In this document: positions 7,391 to 14,375 of the stretch, piece by piece | Position numbering within the stretch: the stretch's first letter is position 1 | Layout: every line of letters starts with the position of its first letter | NCBI GenBank assembly: GCA_965245735.1 | Contig: CBDFAX010000029.1 | Location: 1 to 24,055, forward strand | Length of the DNA stretch: 24,055 nt | DNA from: Abiotrophia sp965245735 | GTDB lineage: Bacteria > Bacillota > Bacilli > Lactobacillales > Aerococcaceae | Direction of reading: 5' to 3' | Notes under the pieces: generated by a model | Databases searched by the model: none | What the model was told of the DNA's origin: nothing | The model's input: only the letters and a program-made list of their open reading frames with translations | Translations under genes and position numbers: made by a program

Positions 7391-8653
7391 ATGTTATCAG
7401 CACATAAACGTCGTTGGCCAAGCTTTATATTCAGCCTATTATTGGTATTGGGTGTAGTAACTCCAACACTATTTGTACATGATTCTGTGGCCGCACAAGG
7501 GCAGACAACAATTACTTACGGTATTTGGGATTCACGTCAAGAACCGGGGTTAAGACAGATTGCAGATGATTTTGAAAAAGCCAATCCTGATATCAAGGTT
7601 GATATCCAAGTAACTGGATGGGAAGGTTATTGGACAATGTTAGAGGCTGCTGCGACAGGTGGATCACTGCCTGATGTATTCTGGATGCATTCAAATGAAA
7701 TCTATAAATACGGTGCTAACGATCAATTGTTGCCACTAGATGATTTAATCAAGGAATCTGGTTTAGATCTCGGCAAATTCCCTCAAGGTCTGGTGGATAT
7801 TTATAAGGTCAACGGTCATCAGTATGGTATTCCAAAAGACTTCGACACTATCGCATTATGGTATAACAAGAAGTTATTTGATGAAGCTGGTGTTGCCTAT
7901 CCGACTGATAAGTGGACCTGGGATGACTTAAAAGAAGCTGCTAAGAAATTAACCAATAAGGATAAGGGAATTTATGGTATTGCCACAATGCTAGCAAACC
8001 AAGAAGGTTTTTATAATTTTATGTATACCAATGGTGGGACTGCTTTAACATCTGACAATAAGTCTGGTTACACGGATCCAAAGACAATTGAAGCGTTAGA
8101 ATATTATTTCAGTTTTGGACGAGAAGGCCTAAGCCCAACTACTGGCGATGCCATGGATTATTTCGCCAATGATAAGGCAGCGATGGCCCTCTTTGGTTCA
8201 TGGCGAATTGGGAGCATTATCAGCAATGAAAGTCTTAAAGATAAGGTGGATGTAGTGCCATTGCCTAGCAAAGATGGTAAGAGAGTATCTATTTATAATG
8301 GGTTAGCAAACGCTATCTCTGCTAAGACAGAAAATAAAGAAGCTGCTTGGAAATTTGTTAATTATCTGTCCAGCAAAGAAGTGCAAGAAAAGGCTTCTAA
8401 ACTAGGGGTTGCAATCTCCGCCTATGAAGGTGCTTCTGATGTTTGGGTGGATACTAACAAGCAATTTAACCTTAAGTCATACATAGAAGAAATCAAAGAC
8501 GCTCAAATCCGTCCATATACACACGAAACCACAAAATGGGAAGAAAAAGTATATGAAATTCTTAAGCCAGCATATCTAGGTGAAAAACCGGTGAAAGAAG
8601 CTGCAGAAGAAGCAGCTAAAGCTATGAACGAGCTTATAGAAGAGGAAGAGTAG
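7391..8653 (+). CDS. msmE: ABC sugar solute-binding protein (MsmE-like) without a lipobox cysteine
   Basis: This is a 420-residue family-1 extracellular solute-binding protein. N-terminal residues (KRR, then a hydrophobic stretch at about 10-29) form a signal peptide, followed by SVAAQGQ at 32-38, a good type-I cleavage site. The protein contains no cysteine at all, so it cannot be a diacylglycerol-anchored lipoprotein, unlike most Gram-positive binding proteins. The mature part shows typical features, such as ADDFEKANPDIKV and GIPKDFDTIALWYNKKLFDE. An upstream in-frame GTG (7382) lies inside the ribosome binding site AAGGAG (7377-7382), so ATG 7391 is chosen. As first gene of the msm-type operon it should bind raffinose/melibiose-type oligosaccharides outside the cell and deliver them to the MsmF/MsmG permease. 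Substrate follows from the linked aga gene. Confidence 0.85.
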   Translation: MLSAHKRRWPSFIFSLLLVLGVVTPTLFVHDSVAAQGQTTITYGIWDSRQEPGLRQIADDFEKANPDIKVDIQVTGWEGYWTMLEAAATGGSLPDVFWMHSNEIYKYGANDQLLPLDDLIKESGLDLGKFPQGLVDIYKVNGHQYGIPKDFDTIALWYNKKLFDEAGVAYPTDKWTWDDLKEAAKKLTNKDKGIYGIATMLANQEGFYNFMYTNGGTALTSDNKSGYTDPKTIEALEYYFSFGREGLSPTTGDAMDYFANDKAAMALFGSWRIGSIISNESLKDKVDVVPLPSKDGKRVSIYNGLANAISAKTENKEAAWKFVNYLSSKEVQEKASKLGVAISAYEGASDVWVDTNKQFNLKSYIEEIKDAQIRPYTHETTKWEEKVYEILKPAYLGEKPVKEAAEEAAKAMNELIEEEE

Positions 8654-8676
8654 TGCTTAATAAGTAGTGTTTGTGT

Positions 8677-8705
8677 GGGGCTATCTTGAAAGGTTAGGTA
8701 GCCCC
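8677..8705 (+). other. Intercistronic stem-loop between msmE and msmF
   Basis: GGGGCTATCT (8677-8686) pairs with AGGTAGCCCC (8696-8705), ten pairs including one G-U, with a 9-nt loop. No T-run follows, so it is probably not a full terminator. It may protect the msmE end of the mRNA or lower downstream expression, as seen between binding protein and permease genes in other ABC operons. Confidence 0.6.
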
Positions 8706-8754
8706 GCTCTTCAGATATGAAGATATTATAAAGGCAAGCAAGGCGGTGAAATCA

Positions 8755-9651
8755 ATGTCAAACTCGTTTAAAAAGAAAGATTGGATATGGGCATATGGCT
8801 TTGTTGCGCCGACTATTCTGGGGCTCCTTATTCTCAATATCATTCCAATTTTTCAAACCTTTTATTTGAGCTTTCATAAGTCAGGCGCATTTGGAAAGGG
8901 CGATAAATTTATTGGCCTTAAAAATTATGCGAAGTTATTTTCGGATCCCCAAGTCTGGCAAGCAACGTGGAACACTTTACGCTATATGCTACTTGTCGTT
9001 CCACCGACTATCGTTATTTCCTTAATTCTAGCGGTTATTCTGAATAGTAAAATTAAAGGGCGAAATTTCTATCGCTCAGTTTACTTCTTGCCTATGGTTG
9101 CCGCGCCGGCCGCTATTACCATGGTATGGAAATGGCTATACAATACCCAGTTTGGTTTAATAAACCATGTATTAGGTTATTTTGGAGTTGGTCCGATTGC
9201 CTGGATTGATGATCCGCAATTTGCTATGTACTCTGTTGCAATCATTGGCATTTGGGGAAGCATTGGTTACAACATGATACTTTTGTTAGCTGGGTTACAA
9301 GAAATCCCTAAAGATTATTACGAAGCAGCCACAATGGATGGAGCAACGCCTATTAAAAAGCTATTTTCGATTACTTTACCGCTCTTGTCACCACAGATAT
9401 TCTTTGTTTTGGTAACAAGTATTATTTCATCTTTACAGGTTTTCGATACTATCTATATGATGATACTTAACACCAGTCCAGCCTATGACTCAACAGTTTC
9501 TTTAGTTTACCTTTTCTATAATAATACCTTTAAGTACAGTGATAAAGGCTATGGATCGACTATTGTCATATTGTTATTGGCGATTATTATGCTAATTACC
9601 GTGATACAAGTGCGACTCCAGAAGAAATGGGTTAATTATATGGAGGGATAA
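8755..9651 (+). CDS. msmF: ABC sugar permease, MsmF-like
   Basis: The protein has 298 residues and six predicted membrane helices of the MetI-like (binding-protein-dependent transport) type. The EAA loop that docks the ATPase is clear: YYEAATMDGATPIKKLF, about 65 residues after the middle of the protein. It starts in the usual way for the MalF/MsmF branch, with a charged N-terminus and a first helix around GLLILNIIPIF. An upstream in-frame GTG at 8746 falls inside AAGGCGGTGA, which reads as the ribosome binding site, so ATG 8755 is chosen. It should form the membrane channel with MsmG. The gene follows msmE after a 100-bp gap holding a stem-loop and precedes msmG by two bases. Confidence 0.88.
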   Translation: MSNSFKKKDWIWAYGFVAPTILGLLILNIIPIFQTFYLSFHKSGAFGKGDKFIGLKNYAKLFSDPQVWQATWNTLRYMLLVVPPTIVISLILAVILNSKIKGRNFYRSVYFLPMVAAPAAITMVWKWLYNTQFGLINHVLGYFGVGPIAWIDDPQFAMYSVAIIGIWGSIGYNMILLLAGLQEIPKDYYEAATMDGATPIKKLFSITLPLLSPQIFFVLVTSIISSLQVFDTIYMMILNTSPAYDSTVSLVYLFYNNTFKYSDKGYGSTIVILLLAIIMLITVIQVRLQKKWVNYMEG

Positions 9652-9653
9652 TT

Positions 9654-10481
9654 ATGTCAAAACCGATGGTATCAAAAGGTCTAGTTCATCTATTTTTGAT
9701 TCTAGTAGCTCTATCTATGTTGTTACCTTTCTTATGGATGGTTCTGACTTCCTTCAAGACGGTAACGGAATCTACTCAATTAGATCCATTTGTCTTCTGG
9801 CCCAGCCAGTGGCATTTTGAGAATTATACGCAAGTAATTCGAGATAATAACTTTGCAGTCCTATATTTTAATACACTAGCTATGATGTTTTTTAGACTAG
9901 TATGTGGCTTGCTATTTTCAGCGATGGCTGCCTATGCCTTTGCACGACTGCAATTTCCAGGCAGAGATTTGTTATTTGGATTGGTGCTTTTCCAAATGAT
10001 GATTCCCTCTCAAATTTTCATTATTCCACAATACCTGATGGTAGATGCTATGGGCATGCGTAACACGATTTTTGCGCTTGTTTTCCCTGGGATTGTCTCA
10101 GCATTCGGTACTTTTCTCTTGAGACAGTTCTTTATGGGACTACCACGATCCTTAGAAGAATCTGCCATTCTTGATGGGGCCAATGTGGGACAAATATTCT
10201 TTTCCATCATGCTACCATTGGCAAAATCCGGTCTGGTTGCCTTAGGTATCTTCACAGCGCTATTCGCTTTTAAGGATTTAATGTGGCCACTAATCATTAA
10301 TCCACAGGTAGATAAAGCGACCCTTTCATCTGCTTTATCCAAGATACAAGGCGCCTACACAGTCAACTATCCGCATTTGATGGCCGCGTCAGTACTTGCA
10401 ATATGGCCAATGGCGCTAATTTATGTTTTCTTCCAACGACAATTTATTCAAGGTATTGCAACAACTGGTAGTAAATTATAA
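9654..10481 (+). CDS. msmG: ABC sugar permease, MsmG-like
   Basis: The protein has 275 residues with six membrane helices and belongs to the MalG/MsmG branch of MetI-like permeases. The EAA loop reads LEESAILDGANVGQIFFSIM, with the usual E, A and G positions. The N-terminal LPFLWMVLTSFK and the C-terminal FFQRQFIQGIATTGSK are typical of this branch. The ATG is preceded by GGAGGG (9642-9647), inside the end of msmF, so translation is probably coupled. It pairs with MsmF in the membrane. No MsmK-type ATPase gene follows; the transporter must borrow a shared sugar ATPase from elsewhere in the genome, as is common in streptococci and relatives. Confidence 0.88.
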   Translation: MSKPMVSKGLVHLFLILVALSMLLPFLWMVLTSFKTVTESTQLDPFVFWPSQWHFENYTQVIRDNNFAVLYFNTLAMMFFRLVCGLLFSAMAAYAFARLQFPGRDLLFGLVLFQMMIPSQIFIIPQYLMVDAMGMRNTIFALVFPGIVSAFGTFLLRQFFMGLPRSLEESAILDGANVGQIFFSIMLPLAKSGLVALGIFTALFAFKDLMWPLIINPQVDKATLSSALSKIQGAYTVNYPHLMAASVLAIWPMALIYVFFQRQFIQGIATTGSKL

Positions 10482-10493
10482 GGAGGGGTTTAG

Positions 10494-12833
10494 ATGATAC
10501 ATTACAACGACAAAAATAAGACCTTTCATCTTCAAAATGACCAAATTTCTTATGTCATGAAAGTTGATGAATATGGTGTGTTAAGTCATTGTTATTTTGG
10601 CTCACGATTGCCACGATATTCTAACTACTTGTCTTACCCAGTCATTCATAGGGACTTTGAAGTTGACTTTGTTGATCAAAATCAAAAGACAAAACGAGAT
10701 TGGTCATTAGGGAATATCTTACAGGAATTTCCAGGGTATAATCATGGTGATTATCGTCACCCGGCTTTAATCTTACGGCAAATGGACGGAAGTAGTGTGA
10801 CAGACTTTAGATATCAGTCATATGAAATTATAAAGGGAGCTTTATCTATAGAAGGTCTGCCGCATGCTTATGTCGATTCAAGTGAATTGGCTGAAACACT
10901 GAAAGTTCGTTTGGGTGATCCAATCCACTCATGGTTTGTAGATCTCTACTATACAATTTTTAGGAAGCATCCGATTATTACTCGTTGGGCAGTCTTTCGA
11001 AATGAAAGTGAAGAATCGGTAACGATCGAGCGTATGGCTAGTTTTAGTTTAGATTTATCGGCTCGTCCATCTGAAATCATTCAACTTAATGGTGCTTGGG
11101 GACGCGAAAGAATGCTTGAGAGAGAAACCGTCCATCGAGGTCGTAAAGTTTATGATAGTAAGCGGGGGACTAGTAGTCATCAGCAAACACCGTTTATGGC
11201 TTTGGTATCGCCAAATACAACGGAAAATCAAGGGACAGCCCTAGGGGTTCAGTTGGTATATAGTGGTAGCCACGAGCTTAGTGTAGAGCAGGACCCCTAT
11301 CAACAAATCCGATTACAAGCAGGGATTCAATCGACAGGTTTCCACTGGAAAGTAGAGCCCAAGCAAGAATTTGCCACACCTCAAGTTGTGCTCGCTTATA
11401 GTGAAGATGGCCTAAATGGTATGTCACAAGCATTCCATCATTTTCTTAAAAATCATCTCATCCCGGCTCGCTTCCGAGATAAAGAGCGTCCTGTACTTAT
11501 CAATAATTGGGAAGGTACCTATTTTGCCTTTACTGAAGAACGTCTGCATGCAATGGTGGACTCTGCTTCAGATTTAGGTGTTGAGCTTTTTGTTTTGGAT
11601 GATGGATGGTTTGGCAAACGAGATTGGGACGATTCGTCCTTGGGCGACTGGTTTGAATATAAGGCTAAGTTGCCTCATGGGCTTAAAGGTTTAGCGGATT
11701 ACGTTCATAGTAAAGGAATGCAGTTTGGACTTTGGTTTGAACCTGAGATGATCTCAGAAGATTCTGAGCTCTATCGGCAACATCCTGACTTTGCACTTCA
11801 AACACCAGGGCGTGCTAAGTCCTATGGTAGAAATCAATACGTTCTAGATATGTCTCGTTCGGATGTACAAGACCATATATATCATCAAATGGTAGCTGTT
11901 ATCGAGCAGACTGGATTGAATTATATTAAATGGGATATGAATCGACATTTAAGTGAAGTTTATTCAAGTGCATTTCCTTATGATCAACAAGGAGAAATAG
12001 CTCATCGATATATGTTAGGCGTTTATGCCTTAATGTCACGTATTACTTATCGATATCCAGACATACTCTTTGAAAGTTGTTCTGGTGGTGGCGGTCGCTT
12101 TGATTTAGGGATATTAGCCTATATGCCACAAGTGTGGACAAGCGATAATTCGGATGCAGTAGCTCGATTGAAAATTCAGTATGGTACCTCTCTTATGGTA
12201 CCCACTAATGCGATGGGAGCACACGTCTCAGCTGTACCAAATCACCAAACTGGGCGTAAGACACCACTAGCATCACGGGCGGCAGTTGCATTTTATGGAG
12301 CATTTGGCTATGAGCTAGATTTTACTAAGCTAACAAAATCTGAGCAATCCGAAATAAAGGATCAAGTTGCATTCTATAAAAATCATCGGACTCTTTTCCA
12401 GCAAGGTACTTTCCATCGTTTACTTAGTCCTTTTGAAGCGGATGGGAACCTTACTGCTTGGAGTTTAACCAATGATTCTCAGACAGAATCTATGGTCATG
12501 GTCTTCCAAGTATTGAGAAAGGCTTCGCAGCCATTGCAAGTGCTTAAACTAGAAGGTCTGAAATCAGAATGTCAATATCGTGTGACCCAAGTGCTAGGCG
12601 AAGGTGCTTGGGGAGTCACCCTCGCAAAAGAAGAAGGCGGTCCAGAGGCTGAAGCTATGGCTTTAACTGAATCGGGATGTGATGACTCAAATTCTAATAA
12701 CAGTGGAGTAGAGCCAGGCTTCCAAGCATTTGAAGCAAGTGGTGCAGAGTTAATGAAAGCAGGATTTTATCTCTACCCTCAAGTAACGAAGGATTTTATA
12801 GGTAGGCTCTTCTATGTAGAGGCTATAAAATAA
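10494..12833 (+). CDS. aga: GH36 alpha-galactosidase Aga
   Basis: This cytoplasmic 779-residue enzyme hydrolyses terminal alpha-1,6-galactose from melibiose, raffinose and similar sugars. The N-terminal beta-supersandwich domain (about 1-330) carries family motifs such as WSLGNILQEFPGYNHGDYRHP. The barrel then has VLDDGW (367-372), IKWDMNRH with nucleophile Asp481, CSGGGGRFD (529-537) and WTSDNSD with acid/base Asp551. These catalytic positions closely match those I recall for the Geobacillus enzyme AgaB. The protein is longer than usual (about 720-740): the C-terminal beta domain has an acidic, Ser/Asn-rich stretch at about 711-748. AAGGAGG overlaps the msmG stop, so the gene is the last of the msmEFG-aga operon, closed by a strong terminator. 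Confidence 0.94.
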   Translation: MIHYNDKNKTFHLQNDQISYVMKVDEYGVLSHCYFGSRLPRYSNYLSYPVIHRDFEVDFVDQNQKTKRDWSLGNILQEFPGYNHGDYRHPALILRQMDGSSVTDFRYQSYEIIKGALSIEGLPHAYVDSSELAETLKVRLGDPIHSWFVDLYYTIFRKHPIITRWAVFRNESEESVTIERMASFSLDLSARPSEIIQLNGAWGRERMLERETVHRGRKVYDSKRGTSSHQQTPFMALVSPNTTENQGTALGVQLVYSGSHELSVEQDPYQQIRLQAGIQSTGFHWKVEPKQEFATPQVVLAYSEDGLNGMSQAFHHFLKNHLIPARFRDKERPVLINNWEGTYFAFTEERLHAMVDSASDLGVELFVLDDGWFGKRDWDDSSLGDWFEYKAKLPHGLKGLADYVHSKGMQFGLWFEPEMISEDSELYRQHPDFALQTPGRAKSYGRNQYVLDMSRSDVQDHIYHQMVAVIEQTGLNYIKWDMNRHLSEVYSSAFPYDQQGEIAHRYMLGVYALMSRITYRYPDILFESCSGGGGRFDLGILAYMPQVWTSDNSDAVARLKIQYGTSLMVPTNAMGAHVSAVPNHQTGRKTPLASRAAVAFYGAFGYELDFTKLTKSEQSEIKDQVAFYKNHRTLFQQGTFHRLLSPFEADGNLTAWSLTNDSQTESMVMVFQVLRKASQPLQVLKLEGLKSECQYRVTQVLGEGAWGVTLAKEEGGPEAEAMALTESGCDDSNSNNSGVEPGFQAFEASGAELMKAGFYLYPQVTKDFIGRLFYVEAIK

Positions 12834-12836
12834 TTT

Positions 12837-12881
12837 AACCGAGGCTAAATTACAATGAATTTAGCCTCGGTTATTATTTTT
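12837..12881 (+). terminator. Rho-independent terminator after aga
   Basis: Fifteen-bp perfect stem AACCGAGGCTAAATT/AATTTAGCCTCGGTT with a 6-nt loop (12837-12872), followed by TTATTATTTTT. It closes the msm operon. Confidence 0.93.
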
Positions 12882-13026
12882 AAGGGGTGTTTTGATGGAC
12901 GAAACATTCAAAATCAAAAAGTCAGCAGAAAGTTGACAAAAAGTAAGATGGGGATAGATAAAATGTTGGTTTATCAGCTTTTTTATCGGATGTATAAGAT
13001 AAATTCTAGCAAGAATGAATGAGGCG

Positions 13027-13061
13027 AAAGCTTTACCAAGCTTTGAGAACTTTGGTATAAT
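13027..13061 (+). promoter_or_regulatory. Promoter with inverted repeat for the membrane-protein array
   Basis: TATAAT at 13056-13061 with the extended element TGG (13053-13055), and a weak -35 TTTACC at 13032-13037, spacer 18. A perfect inverted repeat AAAGCTT (13027-13033) / AAGCTTT (13038-13044) covers the -35 and looks like a repressor operator. The leader after it contains two competing short pairings, CCTAAC (13093) with GTTAGG (13111), or CCTAA (13093) with TTAGG (13103). The rest of 12882-13137 shows no gene I can support. Confidence 0.5.
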
Positions 13062-13137
13062 GATGCCATATTAATAGTCTATTAAGTAAAGTCCTAACGG
13101 CATTAGGTTGGTTAGGGCAGACTGTGAGGTATGGAAA

Positions 13138-13317
13138 ATGACGGAAGAAGTCAAGCAAAGCAACCAACCAGGATTTGAGAAATACATGTTTATTTATACC
13201 ACCTTAAGGCTCATTACTTTTGTAACTGGTATTATTATGCTAGTTAACTTAAATCGATACCCAGAAGGAAAAGTAGGAGGTAGTCCTAATGCCAGAGAAA
13301 AAGACACGTCATCATAA
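13138..13317 (+). pseudogene. Truncated copy 1 of the tandem membrane-protein family
   Basis: A 59-residue frame starts at ATG 13138, eight bases after GAGG. Residues 1-31 align without gaps to copies 2 and 3: Phe13, Met17, Tyr20, Thr21, Arg24, Thr27, Thr30 and Gly31 are identical in all three. After about residue 37 the similarity stops. The rest (from about residue 43) simply reads through the ribosome binding site and start of copy 2, overlapping it by 29 bases in another frame. The remaining three membrane helices of the family are missing, so this is probably a deletion remnant. A functional single-helix peptide remains possible because start signal and frame are intact. Confidence 0.65.
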
Positions 13318-13690
13318 ACCGCACTTTTATGATTTTATGTTTTGGTATACTATCATGAGAATACTGACTTTTATGACAGGACATCTTTTATTCACTTTTC
13401 ACCCGTTTGTTCCACTTTTTGCGACTATCTATTTTGGTCGGCTACTAGCCTTCTATTTGTTAATGAGAGGTTGGATAGGCAATAAGGATATCCATTTCAA
13501 GGCAGGCTTTCTGATAGATACGATACTGACTGGGATTGAACTTTTACCTTGGTTATTAGGATTCTTAATAATATGGCCATATGCGTTTGGAGCATTAATA
13601 TCATCCTGGCATATGCCTTTGATATTAGTGGTTCCAATCGTTATCTGGCTCGTTTTATTAGGAGCCAAGCGTCGCTTTGATTCAGACTAG
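13289..13690 (+). CDS. Small four-helix membrane protein, tandem family copy 2
   Basis: This 133-residue protein of unknown function has a basic N-terminus (KKTRHHK) and four predicted membrane helices at about 18-36, 40-60, 75-98 and 108-125, ending in LVLLGAKRRF. It is a clear paralogue of the next gene: shared stretches include GRLLAFY at 50-56, a Lys-x-Gly-aromatic-x-Ile-Asp motif around 71-77, and the C-terminal LVLLGAK. AGGAGG before ATG 13289 lies within copy 1. I do not recognise the family; no enzyme, channel or toxin motif is visible. It lies in the array behind the promoter at 13056. Confidence 0.75.
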   Translation: MPEKKTRHHKPHFYDFMFWYTIMRILTFMTGHLLFTFHPFVPLFATIYFGRLLAFYLLMRGWIGNKDIHFKAGFLIDTILTGIELLPWLLGFLIIWPYAFGALISSWHMPLILVVPIVIWLVLLGAKRRFDSD

Positions 13691-13729
13691 TAATATATGC
13701 TTAAATTGTAGGTTAAGGAGGCACATACA

Positions 13730-14170
13730 TTGATTGACGAGAGTAAAAAGGGGCGCCAGTCCGAATTTAACCTTTACATGACCTTGTACACTGTTTTGCG
13801 AGTATTAACGCTGATAACAGGCTTAGCTTTAATGTCGATCTCATTTTTACTTGGATTTGTATATGTTGGACGCCTATTGGCTTTCTATTGGTTGATGATT
13901 GCGTGGAAAGATCATGATACGACAATCTTCAAAAGAGGCTACCGACTGGATTTTGTTTTGACCAGTCTAGAAGTAGGCTTAGGGGTGTTTGGAATCTTAT
14001 TTTTCCCATATATTTTATGGATAAGTCAAGGCCTTGTCCTGATACTATTGATCATCCCTATCATAATCTGCCTAGTACTCCTAGGTGCCAAGAACCGCTT
14101 CGAGGAAGCCAGGGCTACTTGGTTACATGAACTAGAAACTAAGAGATACAGGCATCAATCGCAAGATTAG
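13730..14170 (+). CDS. Small four-helix membrane protein, tandem family copy 3 (TTG start)
   Basis: This 146-residue protein is the best preserved member of the array. The start is TTG at 13730, eight bases after a perfect AAGGAGG (13715-13721); no ATG fits. Four predicted membrane helices are followed by a charged tail from about 119 (GAKNRFEEARATW and a basic end), longer than in copy 2. Conserved with copy 2 are YVGRLLAFYWLM around 45-56, KRGYRLD at 68-74 in the loop before helix 3, and LVLLGAKNRF at 115-124. Function is unknown. The weak start codon may hold expression below that of copy 2. It is likely co-transcribed with its paralogues. Confidence 0.75.
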   Translation: MIDESKKGRQSEFNLYMTLYTVLRVLTLITGLALMSISFLLGFVYVGRLLAFYWLMIAWKDHDTTIFKRGYRLDFVLTSLEVGLGVFGILFFPYILWISQGLVLILLIIPIIICLVLLGAKNRFEEARATWLHELETKRYRHQSQD

Positions 14171-14180
14171 GAGGGGCCTA

Positions 14181-14281
14181 ATGACAGAAGAAAACAAGAA
14201 GGATCACCAAGCTGATTTCGAAGGTTTCATGATAATTCCGTTTTAAGAATTCTATCTGTCGTGCTAGTCACTTTTTATTAG
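14181..14281 (+). pseudogene. Frameshifted, truncated copy 4 of the tandem family
   Basis: AGGAGGGG precedes ATG 14181. The first 17 codons match the family register (Phe13, Met17), with an N-terminus MTEENKKDHQADF close to copy 1. A stop in this frame follows at 14241-14245 after 21 residues. From 14237 a second frame reads SVLRILSVVLVTFY, which is the expected TM1 continuation (compare TVLRVLTLIT in copy 3), and stops at 14279-14281. Counting bases between Met17 and this block shows a net loss of four nucleotides. The rest of the gene is absent. It is a recent-looking pseudogene that keeps a strong ribosome binding site. Confidence 0.75.
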
Positions 14282-14285
14282 AGCT

Positions 14286-14336
14286 ACCGCAGTCTACACA
14301 CAGTGCGGTCTTGCCTAGCTAGTTCTAACTAGGCAA
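14286..14336. repeat. Two inverted repeats between the array and the 408-residue gene
   Basis: ACCGCA/TGCGGT (14286-14291 and 14304-14309), then TTGCCTAGCTAG/CTAACTAGGCAA (14311-14336, eleven of twelve pairs, 2-nt loop). No T-run follows, so a terminator is unlikely. They may be a remnant of a mobile repeat, a deletion junction or an mRNA hairpin. Confidence 0.45.
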
Positions 14337-14375
14337 AGCCAGTAAGATTGAATATCCCTAAGAGGAGGAAAATAT

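Noticed and set aside
12895..12936. Short frame of 13 codons after an AAGGGG motif, possible fifth copy of the array
   Set aside because: The residues do not follow the family register (no Phe13 or Met17) and it lies upstream of the array promoter; probably chance.
12963..13022. 19-codon frame starting at an ATG behind GGGGATAG
   Set aside because: No similarity to neighbours and no clear ribosome binding site spacing.
13138..14281. Array read as a toxin-antitoxin or bacteriocin cluster
   Set aside because: No double-glycine leader, export gene, or toxin motif is visible; only membrane helices can be supported.
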